Source of the DNA: Blepharisma japonicum
Lineage: Eukaryota; Ciliophora; Heterotrichea; Heterotrichida; Blepharismidae
Direction of reading: 5' to 3'
NCBI GenBank assembly: GCA_949751835.1
Contig: CATKHK010000065.1
Location: forward strand, 1-64,000
Length of the DNA stretch: 64,000 nt
Under the pieces are notes generated by a model that saw only the letters and a program-made list of their open reading frames with translations, was not told the DNA's origin and did no database searches. Positions 32,319 to 43,600 of this stretch are shown here, in pieces. The position numbers were made by a program, and so were the translations under genes. How positions within the stretch are numbered: position 1 is the first letter of the stretch; each line of letters starts with the position of its first letter.

Positions 32319-34985
32319 TTAATTTAGCATTTCCTTACTATGCGCTCGCAATTTTAAATTCTCATATTCAGACTCCAAATCTCTGAGAAGTCTATTGGAA
32401 ATATTTACATCACGAATTTTGGATATAAAGTCTTCATTAAACACTTCTTTGAAGCCACTTGAAACTTGGACATTGGTCAGCCTAAACATAATATCCTCAA
32501 ATCTAGCTCCATAAATATCACCAGAAACTGCATCTAGAATGGTAATAGCAGTTTTAAAAACAATTTTTCATCCTTCTAGCAAAAATAAATCCCAAAGAGG
32601 AAATAAAATATTGGCCCTCTCTTGCAAAATGCTAGAAAAGATTGTAATAAATCAAGAAGCGCTAAAATGAGCTGATGATAAGCCAACTTCTTTAAAAGAT
32701 TCGTTTACTTCAGGTAGTAAAATACCGACTAGTCTATCTAATTGATAGAAAAATTGCTTCAGCTTAGGTAAAGAATGTATAAATAATTCACTCATTTCAA
32801 ACCTCTCAATCATTGATACAAGGCATTTAAAAGCGATTTCTTCATTTTGAACTTGCAAGTATAAAGTCCCAGCAATATAATTCATACCTTGGCAATATCC
32901 TATTTCAGGGTTATAAAGTGCATAAGTTTTTAGAATATTTTTTAAAACTTGGTCAGAAATTTGTGGATGATGCTGATACGATCTTGATACATCCATATTG
33001 ATAATGTCATCAAGTTCTCCTAAAAAGGAGAGATCAGATTTTACTCTATATAAATACTCATAATAGTTTATATAAGGAAAAGTTTCTTTCAGTAACTCTA
33101 TCCAAGCTCGGGTTCTTAGTCTATTTTTTCTATCTTCATCTACAGTTCATTCTACTAGCCATTTTTTTAAAATTTTATGATAAATAATTTCCTTCCAACT
33201 TTTGCATACAAAAAGCAAAGAATAGCAATCCTTTGGTGCTAAAAATGCTATTGCTAACCCAATAGGCAATAAATTTCCATAGCGAACCATATCTTTATTC
33301 CTTGCAGTAAGTGAAGCAATGGATTTTGATTCCCCATGATATCCATTATGCTGGGTTCCTTGGACTTCAGCAAGCAGCATACAAGTTCTTTCTGAGTCTA
33401 AATTAACTGTTTTTGATACATTTAATATTACTGTATTGGCAAGATCATGTGGCAAGCCCATATGAATCATATGATAATTAAACTGGCTGATAATCATAAA
33501 TGCTGCTGATTTAATAGCTCGCTCTTCTGGCACATCTTTTTTTAGAGCATTATTGGCCAGCTTTTTCAGTGAGTTGAAAAACCCTTTTCTTTTCCTTTTT
33601 CTTGATTTTTCTAGTGATGCTTTGTCAGCTTCAAGTTTTGTTTGAATTGCACAGCCAATTGCTTGGACCCATCTACTAGCTTCATTCCAAATAGTATGCG
33701 AGTTAATAAACTGTGATAAATATTTGCGTTTCTTATCAGAGTCTTCAGTATAATACTCATGAGAAAGGACCACAATTTTCCAAAAAGTAATAGGATCTTC
33801 GTCATCGTCAGTCATCATCGAAGTTAACATACTTTTAATTAGAGCTGCAAGCTGAGTTATTTTTCGGGATTGGAGGAAGCCATTTGATTTTCAGCTATCA
33901 AGCATATCACAGAAAAGATCTCTGCCATTACATGTGTGTAATAGCTCAGATAATTTTACGTAATAGTTTGAGTCAATATTGGAGTCTTCAGAAAGAGAGG
34001 ATCTTGTTGAAGCTTCTCGAGAGCGCTGAGGAATTAGATGGCCGAGGACGATTTTGACAAGTTCATTATCTTGGATTTGATCAGTTTCGTCTATGGGTAG
34101 CTGATATTCAGGCTTATTTATATCCGCATTTTGGTTAGTTTTTTTCCAAGCATCATAAGACAAAAATTCTTCTCTTTTGTTAATTTCGTCTTTAGATCTA
34201 TTTGCTTCTACGAAAACTCTTATATCCATTTCACTATTAATATTCCCAACTACAGCATTAAGTTCTTCAATGGTTTCCCAAATCCCATTCTCATATTTTG
34301 CATACTGTTTTGAATACCTCTCAAGTGTAGATTTTACAAAAATTATTCTGCTCTCTTCGCTTTGTTGTAAAGCTTCCATAATTGAAGGCATAATGTTTTC
34401 ATATTCATCTAAACACTCATTCATTTCAATGACTGATTTTTCATAAGATTCTGTTGCTTTGTGGGCAACTCCATTATAATAATTAGCTTGCTTAAAGGCT
34501 TTTTCTTGCTTTTCCTTCACTTCTTCTTTCATACTTAATGCTTCAGCTTTTTCAGCAGTTTCAGCACATTTCAAATGTTTTTCTTTCAGCTTGTCTAATT
34601 TTTCCCTTGATTTTAATAGCTGATTGTTTGAAGATATGCCTTGATTTGATAGAGATGAGTTTGTAGTATTAAATTGATTGACAAAAAGCTCAAGAGGCTC
34701 AATAATTTCTAATTGAATATTCCGGGAAAACAGCATTTCCTGCTGATAAACCTTCTGAAAATGCTGAGTAAAAGACGAAAGACCAGTTGAGAGGGTGTCC
34801 ATGTTTTCATCCCCACGCAAATCAAGGATAAGGTTTTCAGTCAATTTTAAAACCTGTGAAGCATATGAATCTATTGCTTTCCTGTAATTTTTGAAAAAAT
34901 AGCAAAGACTTGTGACTTTATTTGATCCTGTTCGCATGTGTGAGTAAACAAGATCGAATTTGTCATAGATTTCTGAATAACTCAT
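32319..34985 (-). CDS. F-BAR plus TBC-domain protein
   Basis: One frame of 888 residues from ATG 34985 to TAA 32319-32321; several TGAs are Trp (for example about 33891, 33147 and 32652). Residues about 1-260 look like an F-BAR membrane-curving domain (SLCYFFKNYRKAIDSYASQV and a long helical bundle). The middle (about 365-560) is helical with a basic KSRKRKRKGF patch and no known family. A short F-box-like stretch near 590-615 (PKDCYSLLFVCKSWKEI) leads into a TBC RabGAP domain (about 620-850) with both fingers, INMDVSRSY and GYCQGMNYI. The protein would couple membrane bending to Rab inactivation. Separate F-BAR and TBC genes are common, but I know of few proteins with both. Confidence 0.82.
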
Positions 34986-35232
34986 CCTTTTCTTAATAGG
35001 ATTTAAAAATAATACAAAAGTGTGGTGAAAAAATTTAATTTTTTGAACAAATAGGATGGATAAATAGCTTATTATATTTTATCCCTAAGGACTAATAATT
35101 AAAATAATAAATTGCATCAATAGCAACTATTAGCTTTACCAAGCAAAATATCATTTATAGTTAATCTTTATTGTTTTAGCACTAACTTATATAAACTTCT
35201 TCTTGCTAGTCATTGTGTGGAACTCAAACCTA

Positions 35233-35565
35233 CTACCTCTTCTTGAATCCATACTTTTTTCTTTCATAGAACATATCTGTCCTTGCAGTGCCCAAATTTA
35301 TAATTTTCGGACATCCGTCTCTATCTTTTTCCAGCCTAACACACTCAAAGCAATAATAGGCATCTGAAATCCCAGGGTTCCCACATACAATGCACCTTCC
35401 CTGATTACTTCCAAAATTACACTCATCACATATCCTAACCAAACTGCACTGTCTTACCAAGCTATCACAAATTACACATTTTCCGTCACAATTATCGCAG
35501 ACCCTCCCAATCGCAATTCCTGGCTGTTTTCTGCACATAATTAAATCAGGGTGATGTTTTGCCAT
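35233..35565 (-). CDS. PHF5A: PHF5A / SF3b14b splicing factor
   Basis: 110 residues, complete, no TGA. It matches PHF5A (yeast Rds3) end to end: [20 protein letters not shown], then [36 protein letters not shown] and a C-terminal [15 protein letters not shown]. The knot of zinc-binding CxxC pairs is intact. PHF5A is part of the SF3b complex of the U2 snRNP, which recognises the branch site. This is notable in a genome whose introns are 15-16 nt long. It is divergent from histone H3 copy 2, with only 65 nt between the two starts. Confidence 0.96.
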   Translation of the reverse strand: MAKHHPDLIMCRKQPGIAIGRVCDNCDGKCVICDSLVRQCSLVRICDECNFGSNQGRCIVCGNPGISDAYYCFECVRLEKDRDGCPKIINLGTARTDMFYERKKYGFKKR

Positions 35566-35630
35566 TTTATATCTAAATCCTCATACCTAAATTTAAATAA
35601 AATCGGGGGCATTTCGTTTATAATCAATAA

Positions 35631-36044
35631 ATGGCAAGAACTAAACAAACAGCTCGCAAAACTCCAGCTGGAAAGACTCCTAAAAAGCATCTCGCAACCA
35701 AGGCAGCCAAAAAAGTTTCAGCAGTCACCACATCAGGAGTAAAAAAGCCTCATAGATTCCGCCCAGGCACAGTTGCTTTAAGAGAAATCAGGAAATACCA
35801 AAAAAGCACTGAGCTTTTAGTTAGAAAACTCCCTTTCCAAAGACTTGTTAGAGAAATCGCTCAGGAATTCAAAACTGACCTTAGATTCCAGTCATCCGCA
35901 GTTCTGGCGCTACAAGAAGCAGCTGAAGCTTATCTCGTTGGTCTCTTTGAAGACACCAATCTATGTGCAATCCACGGGAAAAGAGTCACAATCATGCCAA
36001 GAGATATGCAGCTTGCCCGCAGAATCCGAGGAGAAAGGACTTAA
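35631..36044 (+). CDS. H3: Histone H3 (divergent tail), copy 2
   Basis: 137 residues, no TGA. Nearly the same protein as copy 1 at 1033. Differences lie mainly in the tail and loop (AGKTP for SGKTP, ATKAAKK for ASKAAKK, SAVTTSG for SATTMAG, EFKTD for EYKTD, final T for S). It shares all the unusual points: T10-P11 instead of S10-T11, an extra Val between K27 and S28, and Ala for Cys110. The promoter is squeezed into 65 nt shared with PHF5A. The stop is 39 nt before the PI4K gene. Confidence 0.97.
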   Translation: MARTKQTARKTPAGKTPKKHLATKAAKKVSAVTTSGVKKPHRFRPGTVALREIRKYQKSTELLVRKLPFQRLVREIAQEFKTDLRFQSSAVLALQEAAEAYLVGLFEDTNLCAIHGKRVTIMPRDMQLARRIRGERT

Positions 36045-36083
36045 TAAGGTTAATTCATGATATTTTAAACATTTTTATATAAA

Positions 36084-37760
36084 ATGTCGTATTCTAGTCA
36101 TAATAAACCCAAAGTACGACGGTTCAAATTAGTCGTGCAAGTGGCAGGGGTGTTTAAACAATTGACGATTTTTCAATGGATGTCAGTTTCTGAGCTGAAA
36201 CAAGAAATTTACAGGCTTTTTGGAGTCCCAGTGCAGCAACAAAGATTGTTTAATGGACATTTGGAACTTTCGAACAGCAGGATGTTGGAAGACTATCATA
36301 TTTTTAATCAGGATAAGAAAAATAGAATAATTGTGGTCGAGTTTAGACAGCTTGCAGGGTCGTTTATTAGGATTTGCCCGGGATCTGAAGTAAATACGGC
36401 GCTATCACATCTAGTTGCAGAAATACAGCATGGATTGGCGATTGGACTGGCTCCGAATTTAACAATGGATGGGACTGGAGGGACTTATTTTTTGAAAAAT
36501 ACCTATAAAAAGATCAGGGCAGTTTTTAAACCGCTTGATGAAGAAGCTTTTGCTCCGTTTAACCCAAGAGGCCATGTCGGGAAATTTGGAAGCCCAGGAT
36601 TTCGATCAGGAGTTTTATCAGGAGAAGCCGGATATAGAGAAGTTGCCGCGTATTTATTAGACCATCAAAGATTTTCAGGCGTTCCCAATACTACTCTTGT
36701 GGAATGCCAACATGATAATTTTTATCATGGAACTGACAGAAATGCAGAAAAAAACCCAAAAAAAGGGTCGCTGCAAGAATTTATAAAAAGTCAAGGATGT
36801 GTTGAAGATTTCTCGTCTTCACTATTTACCAAGCAAGAAGTTCAAAAAATTGCTATATTAGATATAAGAATATTGAATATGGACCGAAATGAAGCAAATA
36901 TTTTAGTCCAGGATAATTTCCATTTAGTGCCGATTGATCATGGGCTTTCGATCCCTGATTGTTTGGATATTTCTGAATATGACTTGTGCTGGATGTCTTG
37001 GCCACAAGTAAAGAGCCCAATTGAGCCAGAATGTTATGATTATATTGAAACTATTGACCCAGTAGCTGATATAAGCTTGCTGAGAGATACAATGCCATTT
37101 AGAGATAAATGTCTCAGAAACATTAGAGTATCAAGCTTATTATTAAAAAAAGGCGCAGAAGCTGGTCTCAGTCTCTTTCATATCGGTTCCATGCTGTACC
37201 GAGAAGGATACGAAGATAACCCATCTATAATAGAAAACATTATCGATAAATCTCGAAATATGTACTATACCCTCAATGAGCACCTCCACACTCGACTTAT
37301 GATTGAGCGATCTTTAAGCCCTCGTATTAAAAACAACCGTCAGCGTGCCTTTTCTTCAGGAGAGGAGTCTTTCCTAGACACTTTAGCCAGACTTTCCCCC
37401 AAAAATCAAAGTTCTCCTCAGAACACTGAGACAGATACATCTGATAATGCTTATGATGTAGTTATGATGATTTCTGAATTATCTGAAGAAGACGAAGAAG
37501 ACCATGAAAATTTCCCTCATCTGGACTCCCTAGGGAGAAGTCTCTCACTGCCTTCTTTAATGGATGATCATTCTATTAAGAAGAAAGTCAAGAAAAAGCG
37601 TGAAGAAGACGAAGCATTCAATCAGAAATTATTTTATTATATAGAAGCCTTCATGGAACAAGCTATCGAAATGAAGGTCAAAGATCTTAGAAGTAATTCT
37701 TACTTAGAAAATGAAACCCCTGAAGGTCGTATCAGATCCTGCAGTTATGCACTTGGCTAA
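36084..37760 (+). CDS. Phosphatidylinositol 4-kinase type II/gamma-like with ubiquitin-like head
   Basis: 558 residues, no intron, no TGA (Trp is TGG throughout). Residues about 10-90 form a ubiquitin-like fold (SVSELKQEIYRLFGVPVQQQ and RLFNGHLEL). The PI3/4-kinase-type catalytic domain follows: GGTYFLKN...AVFKPLDEEAFAP with the ATP-binding Lys, then GEAGYREVAAYLLD, ILNMDRNEANILV with the catalytic Asp, and PIDHGLSIPD with the metal-binding Asp. This layout is that of plant PI4K-gamma (UbDK) enzymes. A Ser-rich, acidic C-terminal region follows. Activity on PI or as a protein kinase cannot be told apart here. Confidence 0.88.
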   Translation: MSYSSHNKPKVRRFKLVVQVAGVFKQLTIFQWMSVSELKQEIYRLFGVPVQQQRLFNGHLELSNSRMLEDYHIFNQDKKNRIIVVEFRQLAGSFIRICPGSEVNTALSHLVAEIQHGLAIGLAPNLTMDGTGGTYFLKNTYKKIRAVFKPLDEEAFAPFNPRGHVGKFGSPGFRSGVLSGEAGYREVAAYLLDHQRFSGVPNTTLVECQHDNFYHGTDRNAEKNPKKGSLQEFIKSQGCVEDFSSSLFTKQEVQKIAILDIRILNMDRNEANILVQDNFHLVPIDHGLSIPDCLDISEYDLCWMSWPQVKSPIEPECYDYIETIDPVADISLLRDTMPFRDKCLRNIRVSSLLLKKGAEAGLSLFHIGSMLYREGYEDNPSIIENIIDKSRNMYYTLNEHLHTRLMIERSLSPRIKNNRQRAFSSGEESFLDTLARLSPKNQSSPQNTETDTSDNAYDVVMMISELSEEDEEDHENFPHLDSLGRSLSLPSLMDDHSIKKKVKKKREEDEAFNQKLFYYIEAFMEQAIEMKVKDLRSNSYLENETPEGRIRSCSYALG

Positions 37761-37787
37761 TTTTAACATTTACTTTAAGTTAAATGT

Positions 37788-38594
37788 TTATACGTGCGCA
37801 TCTGGTAGGATTTTTCGAAAGTTATTATACAGCTGCTCAGCTGTCTCTTCTTCTGGGGAATTTTTTATTTTGCAGAGCTGAGAAAATACAAGAGGTAAGT
37901 ATTTTGGGAAATTCTGTGGTTTTTCTTCTTCAAATGGCTCAGGAATCATTTCTTTAATAATTTGTGAGGGTGAGTCGGTTTCTATTAAAATGTTTGTGAG
38001 AGGGATTCTTTCGATTACAGACTGATGTTTGGCTTTTCATACAGAAACCATGCTTAAACTGAATATCACTTCATTGGGGAAGTGAGTCAATAATTCTTGT
38101 GTCATCTCTCATGGTCCTTCATAAGAATGCATAATAAAAGGGACCCTTGAATTTTTCATTTCCTGTTTTAAGATTTTTATGACCTTTCCAAAGGCAGAAA
38201 CACAGTGAATGCTCATCAGTCTTCTATATTTTAAAGCAATCCTGATCTGGCGTCTAAAAAAGTCTTCTTGAAGGATTTTTGGAGCTAGTTTACTTTTATA
38301 GTGGTCAAGTCCAATTTCTCCCACATAGATCCTATTAGATGAAGATAATAAAGCTTCCATTCTTTCTTCTCAGCCATCAATTGCATTATTAATATACCAA
38401 GGATGAATTCCTATACAAGGAATTATTCTAGGATTAATTCTGTTTAATTCGAGCACTTGATTTCAATCATTTTCTTGGATTCCATTACATATAAAATCAG
38501 TAACTCCTACTCTATTGGCTTCTTCTAAAACTCTTTCAATAATATTTATTTCTTGGAGGTGGCAATGGGCATCTAATAAAGTTCTAGCTCTCAT
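37788..38594 (-). CDS. TatD-family metal-dependent deoxyribonuclease
   Basis: 268 residues from ATG 38594 to TAA 37788-37790, reading four TGAs as Trp. The metal ligands of the TatD TIM barrel are in order: LDAHCHL, IGIHPWY, YVGEIGLDHY, MSIHCVSAF, MHSYEGP and IETDSP. TatD enzymes trim DNA 3' ends and take part in repair and DNA breakdown. Length is normal for the family. The start lies only 3 nt below the stop of the SF-assemblin gene on the same strand, so the 5' leader must be very short or transcribed through the neighbour. Confidence 0.9.
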
Positions 38595-38597
38595 TAA

Positions 38598-39353
38598 TTA
38601 AATATTAGTCAACGAATTTAATTTCGTACAAGTTTCTTCTAGAAGTCCTAACAGCGTTTCTTCAGAGCTTTCTCTCTCATTTCTTTCTTGCTCAATCTCA
38701 CTTTTAATTTTTGCAATTAAGTCTTGCAGCATAAACAGCATAGCTTCTTCGGTTTCTTCTCTGGCTTTTCTCTCTACCTCTAGCGCTTCTTGTGTTTTTT
38801 GTATATTTTCATTAATTTTTTCTGATAATTCTTCGCTAGTTTTCTCAATCTCAATTTTTTCAGTTGTCATTATTTCTTCAATTTTATTGATTTTTTCTTC
38901 AAGAAAGCTTTTGACTGATTTTATAGAGTCAGATCTGGCTTGGCTTTCTCTTGATAAATCAGATTTTAAGGAGTTTAGCCGATCGTCGAATATTTTTTGA
39001 AATTTTAAATCGGAGTCTCTTTTGTCTTGGGAAGATTGTTGCAACAAACTTGTAAGAACTTGCTCCTGATCTAATAGATCTTTAGATTTAGAATCAAAGA
39101 ACTCTTCACGTGTTTCTTTTAGTTGAGATAACGAATCAGAGATTGAGTCTAGCTGAGCTTTATGTGCTGTAAATTTTTTTGAATTTTGTTCCTCAAATTC
39201 TGCTAAATTTTTTTCAAGTTCTTTACATTTTTGCTCAAGCTGGTCAACTCTTGTTCCTCTCTCCGAGTCAATCCCTGTTTGAATTGTAGAAAGGCAGCTT
39301 GAAATTTGAAAAATCCTATCTTGATTAAGAGAAGAAAAACTACTAAAACTCAT
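38598..39353 (-). CDS. SF-assemblin-like (beta-giardin family) protein
   Basis: 251 residues, no TGA or intron. A short Ser-rich head is followed by an unbroken coiled coil with spaced Glu, Lys and Leu heptads (GTRVDQLEQKCKELEKNLAE at the start and ERNERESSEETLLGLLEETC at the end). That combination of head, rod length and ERxxRE..EE..LLxLLEETC ending is typical of striated-fiber assemblin. SF-assemblins form fibrous rootlets at basal bodies, fitting a heavily ciliated cell. Confidence 0.85.
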   Translation of the reverse strand: MSFSSFSSLNQDRIFQISSCLSTIQTGIDSERGTRVDQLEQKCKELEKNLAEFEEQNSKKFTAHKAQLDSISDSLSQLKETREEFFDSKSKDLLDQEQVLTSLLQQSSQDKRDSDLKFQKIFDDRLNSLKSDLSRESQARSDSIKSVKSFLEEKINKIEEIMTTEKIEIEKTSEELSEKINENIQKTQEALEVERKAREETEEAMLFMLQDLIAKIKSEIEQERNERESSEETLLGLLEETCTKLNSLTNI

Positions 39354-39398
39354 ATAAAATATGAGAATAAATAAGAGATATTATATTTAATTCAGCAA

Positions 39399-40550
39399 AT
39401 GAACTATAAGGAGTTGATTTTTGTTTGGATTGGAATTACAAGCTTTTTTTATATTCCAATTGGAATTATGCTGCATAAGAGATCTAAAAGAAAAGCCATC
39501 AGAAACAGATCGCCTGTGCTAGTTTTGATAATTCATTGATCAAATTATTTACAATGCTGCTTATTTCTTACAACTTTGTACTTATCAGTTAAAAACACAG
39601 AGCCTAGCTTATTTGATGGAATATATCGAGCATTGTCAATAGTTTTGCATTACTCCAAGTTTTTCCCGTTCTTACAAAGATGCTATAGGGTATATTTTAT
39701 TTTCAAACTTGACTGCAATATTGACGAAGCGGACAGTACTTTTAGGAAAAATATTCATAGAGCGAGCCAAAAATGACAGGTAAAAATTTATTTATTAAGT
39801 CTATTACCTATTTTACTTATCGCGGGTGGAATTTCATATCTTGATATCACAGAAAAAGCTTTTCCTATCGCTTTTTATGATGTTAATTCGCAAAGTATTA
39901 CAGAAATTGTATATCTATTAGCATTATTTTTAGAAGAAATTTCTTTTGTTTTTGCAGTCTATGCACTTCGAAATGTAAATGACGACTATAATATGACGAA
40001 GGAACTCACTTTGATATGCACATTATGAATTTTGACTGGGCTAGTATCAATTTATCCAAACGATACAGTATGAAGGATTTGTGAAATAATCAAAGATCAT
40101 ATAATTATGATAATTTGTTCTTGCTACCCTCTGTATAACAGTTTTAAAGAAAGTTCATTTGAGGAAGTGCTAACATTAGAAATGCTGCAGTCTCTCGATT
40201 TAATTTTGCAATGCAGAACCACACTTGAAGCTTTTGAAGAGTCATTAAGAAACTATCATGTAAAAATTAAAGAGCACAGTTGTTCTGAGTATTTACAGCT
40301 GTGATTGAAATGTGAATATTCTAAGTATAACCCTGATAATGACATGATCGCAAATGAAGCAGTAATATCAGCATCAAATTTGCAGCTCCAGGATGAATCT
40401 AGTATAAATAGCATTCAGTCAGAGGTATATAATATTTTAAACCAAATCTGCTTTCCACATTTTAAGAAATCTCAAGTTTATTTAGACTTAATGCGATATA
40501 TTACCAAGCAGCAAATTTATATAAACCGAATCTTACAAACCTCATTTTAA
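39399..40550 (+). CDS. Seven-transmembrane RGS-domain protein
   Basis: 383 residues from ATG 39399 to TAA 40548-40550, with TGAs as Trp (five or six, for example near 39538, 39774, 40026, 40072 and 40302). The N-terminal 230 residues contain about seven hydrophobic spans (LIFVWIGITSFFYIPIGIML first, IIMIICSCYPLYNSF last). The C-terminal part (about 250-380) reads as an RGS fold: LEAFEESLRNY, CSEYLQLWLKCEYSKYN, INSIQSEVYNILNQ and SQVYLDLMRYI. A 7TM region joined to RGS is the layout of plant AtRGS1, a receptor-like brake on G-alpha. Here the Trp in LQLWL, a core RGS residue, is encoded by TGA. Confidence 0.82.
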
Positions 40551-40695
40551 TTCTTCATTATTATAAATTCTCAGTAAATTCCTTATAATGGTTGTTGAAA
40601 TCATGACCAGTAATTTTAATAGTAAAATATAAAATATAGTTAGAAGTTATGAATTTTGCAAATTCTAGCTTAATCAATTATTCATTAATTAAATA

Positions 40696-43600
40696 TTACT
40701 CTAATTTGTGTTGTTCTTTAAGTTTCATACCTTTAAATAGTGAATTTCTTATTTGCAAATTTTGAGGGGTGTCTATTTCTTTGCATTTCCCATCATCCAT
40801 AACAATAATCAAATTGCTATTCATAATTGTCCCAATTCTATGAGCAATCATAAGCACAGTGCATCTAATGAACTTTGTCTGAATAAGCTTTTGGATTTGA
40901 CTATCAGTTTCATGGTCAATTCCAGCAGTTGCTTCATCAAATAAAATAATTTTTGTGTGACTTAGCATTGCTCTTCCTAAGCTTATTAATTGGCGCTCAC
41001 CCACTGATAAGTTAAGCCCATCATTTTTTACTTGAAAATCAATTAAAAATCTTGACAAGCCGACATTGCCTAATGCTTGAGAAATTTCTGCATCAGTTTT
41101 CACATGTGTAGGATCGAGATTGTCTTTAAGAGTTCCAGAAAATACAAGTGGATCTTGTGGGACCAAAGTTAAAGCTGACCTTAACTTTTGTAAATTTATT
41201 TGAGCAATATTTATCCCATCTATAAGAATAGAGCCTGAAGATATTTCTACAAGTCTAAGAAGGCATAAGAAAACTGACGATTTTCCACTTCCTGTTCTCC
41301 CAATTAAACCTATTTTTTGGCCTCCTAATATAGAAAAGGAAAGATCTTTAAGAACTATTGGAGAGTTTGAACGATATCTCATTTGAACATTTCTAAATTC
41401 TATAGAGGGATTATTTGGCCAATTTTGCAATTTTATGTCAGTTTGGAAATTGCTTTCCTTAGCAATATTTATATACTGAACTGCTCTTTCGACAGAAATT
41501 GCGCTATTTTCTGTTTCTGCAAGCATTCCAATTAAATAAGTGACTCCTTCTGACAAAGAAAATATATAAGTTAGGGTAATTCCTATTACTCCAGGTGATA
41601 TATCATTTCACACAACAATAAGTACAGATACGATACAAGTAACAAGAGAACTCAAAATCCCTAAACTCACAGTCATTCAGCATTTGCATGCTCCTAAAGA
41701 GTACTGAACCCTTGAATTTTGATTTAGGAGCTTATAATTTTTCGCAAGAAAATTTTCTTTTTGTTTAAAAGTTCTGATTATTTTTGCTCCTGTGATGGTT
41801 TCCCCAAAATGATTTAAAATAGGAGATCTTGAGTTCGCTTCAAGTCTTGTTAATTCAATAGCAACCCCTAAAAATTCATTTTTCACTTTATTTGAAAAAT
41901 AAATTAATGGCGCAATTAAGGGAATTGTAATTGGAAAATAAATGATAATCAATACCAATTTTGAGACACCACTACATGTTTCTGCAATTAGACTGCTTAT
42001 ATTTCTAGCTAGAACTTCATCTATAATATTCATATCTTTACTAAGTCTATTTAGCAGTCTACCCAATGGAGTCACATCATAAAACAGATTTACTGGAGCT
42101 TTTATAAAAGAATTTATCATTTTTTCATGAATTTTCTTAGATGCTCTAATTCCAAGAAAAACAATCACAGAAAGCGTTCTGACATATACAAAAAGACTTC
42201 CGCCAACTCGTAGTAAAAGATATCAGTAAAGATAGGTAGAAGTATCCAAAGATTCAGTTGTCCAATTTTTCAGGACGATATCAGCTATCATTTTTGTGGA
42301 TGCTCATAATGACATTGCTATGAATGCTGTTATCACCATGCAGTATCCACCAGAAAAGTTAAAATATTTTTTGTAAATTTTAGGGTTGACTCTACCACTT
42401 TCTTTTTCTTCTTCTGTTATCAGTCTGTTTTTAGAACTGGAAATTTCTTCTATAGACACTTCAGAGTGATTAGCAAAATTCTCAGTGATTTGCAATTTTT
42501 CTGGAGTAACAATTTGTTTTACAGTTCCATTTTCAAACATAGCTATTCTATCCACTTTGCTGAGAATATCCAAGCGATGAGTTATTAAAATTCTTGTTTT
42601 TGAAGAGAGCAAGCCTAAGAAGCATTTATTCATAATGTGTTCAGCTACATCAGAATCCACAGAACTTAAAGGGTCATCTAATAAGTACACCTCTTTGTCA
42701 GCATACACAGCTCTAGCAAGACAAATTCTTGCTTTTTGTCCGCCACTCAAGTTAATTCCTTTCCCTCCAATTTCTGTAAGATCTCTATCTGGGAGAGAAT
42801 TTATATCCTGAACTAAAGAGCAAGCCTCAATTACAGACTTATATCATTTTTCTATATAAGTTTTCCCAAATAAAATATTATTTTTAAGAGAGTCATTTTG
42901 AAGCCAAGAATCAAGAGAAGGAACAAAAGTAATGTTGTCAGAGACTGTAATTTCTCCTGAATTTAGCTTCATTTCTCCCATCAAGCTATTCAGGAATGAA
43001 GATTTGCCACTTCCTACTGCTCCAATAACTGCTATAAATTCTCCTTTGTTTATATCTAAATTCATATTATTCAAAACATTCACTTCACCATATGAGAATG
43101 AGCAATTTTTCATAGCTATTTTATTTCCTATCGGCAATTCTTCTAAATCCGGAACATCTAGTAATTTTTGCATTCTTTTAATACTTACAAAGCACATTAA
43201 CAGCTCTGCTATTAAATAAGGCACATCTTGCAGAGAATCCTGTAAAATATTCAGCGTGATTAATGTCACAAAGGCTTCCTCAGATGTTAAAGTTTTCTCC
43301 ATAATTTCTGAGTAATATACAAAGACAGAGCCTGTTGTCAAGCTCGGAATAGTCCAATAAAAGAAATAAGAAGTCGCATATAAAAACATTAAAAACCTTA
43401 AAAATGATAGTTCCTTATTTCTTATCTCACTAATCTGCCCTTGAAAGTATCTTTCTCAGCAATAAGCTTTAATCATTTTTATATTACTAAGCAGTTGTGT
43501 AGATATTTCAATTCTTTTATCTCTTATTTTCATTATGCTTGCGGAATATGTTTTTAATTTTGAAGCTACGATGTAGTTGAGCAAAATACATATAATAAGA

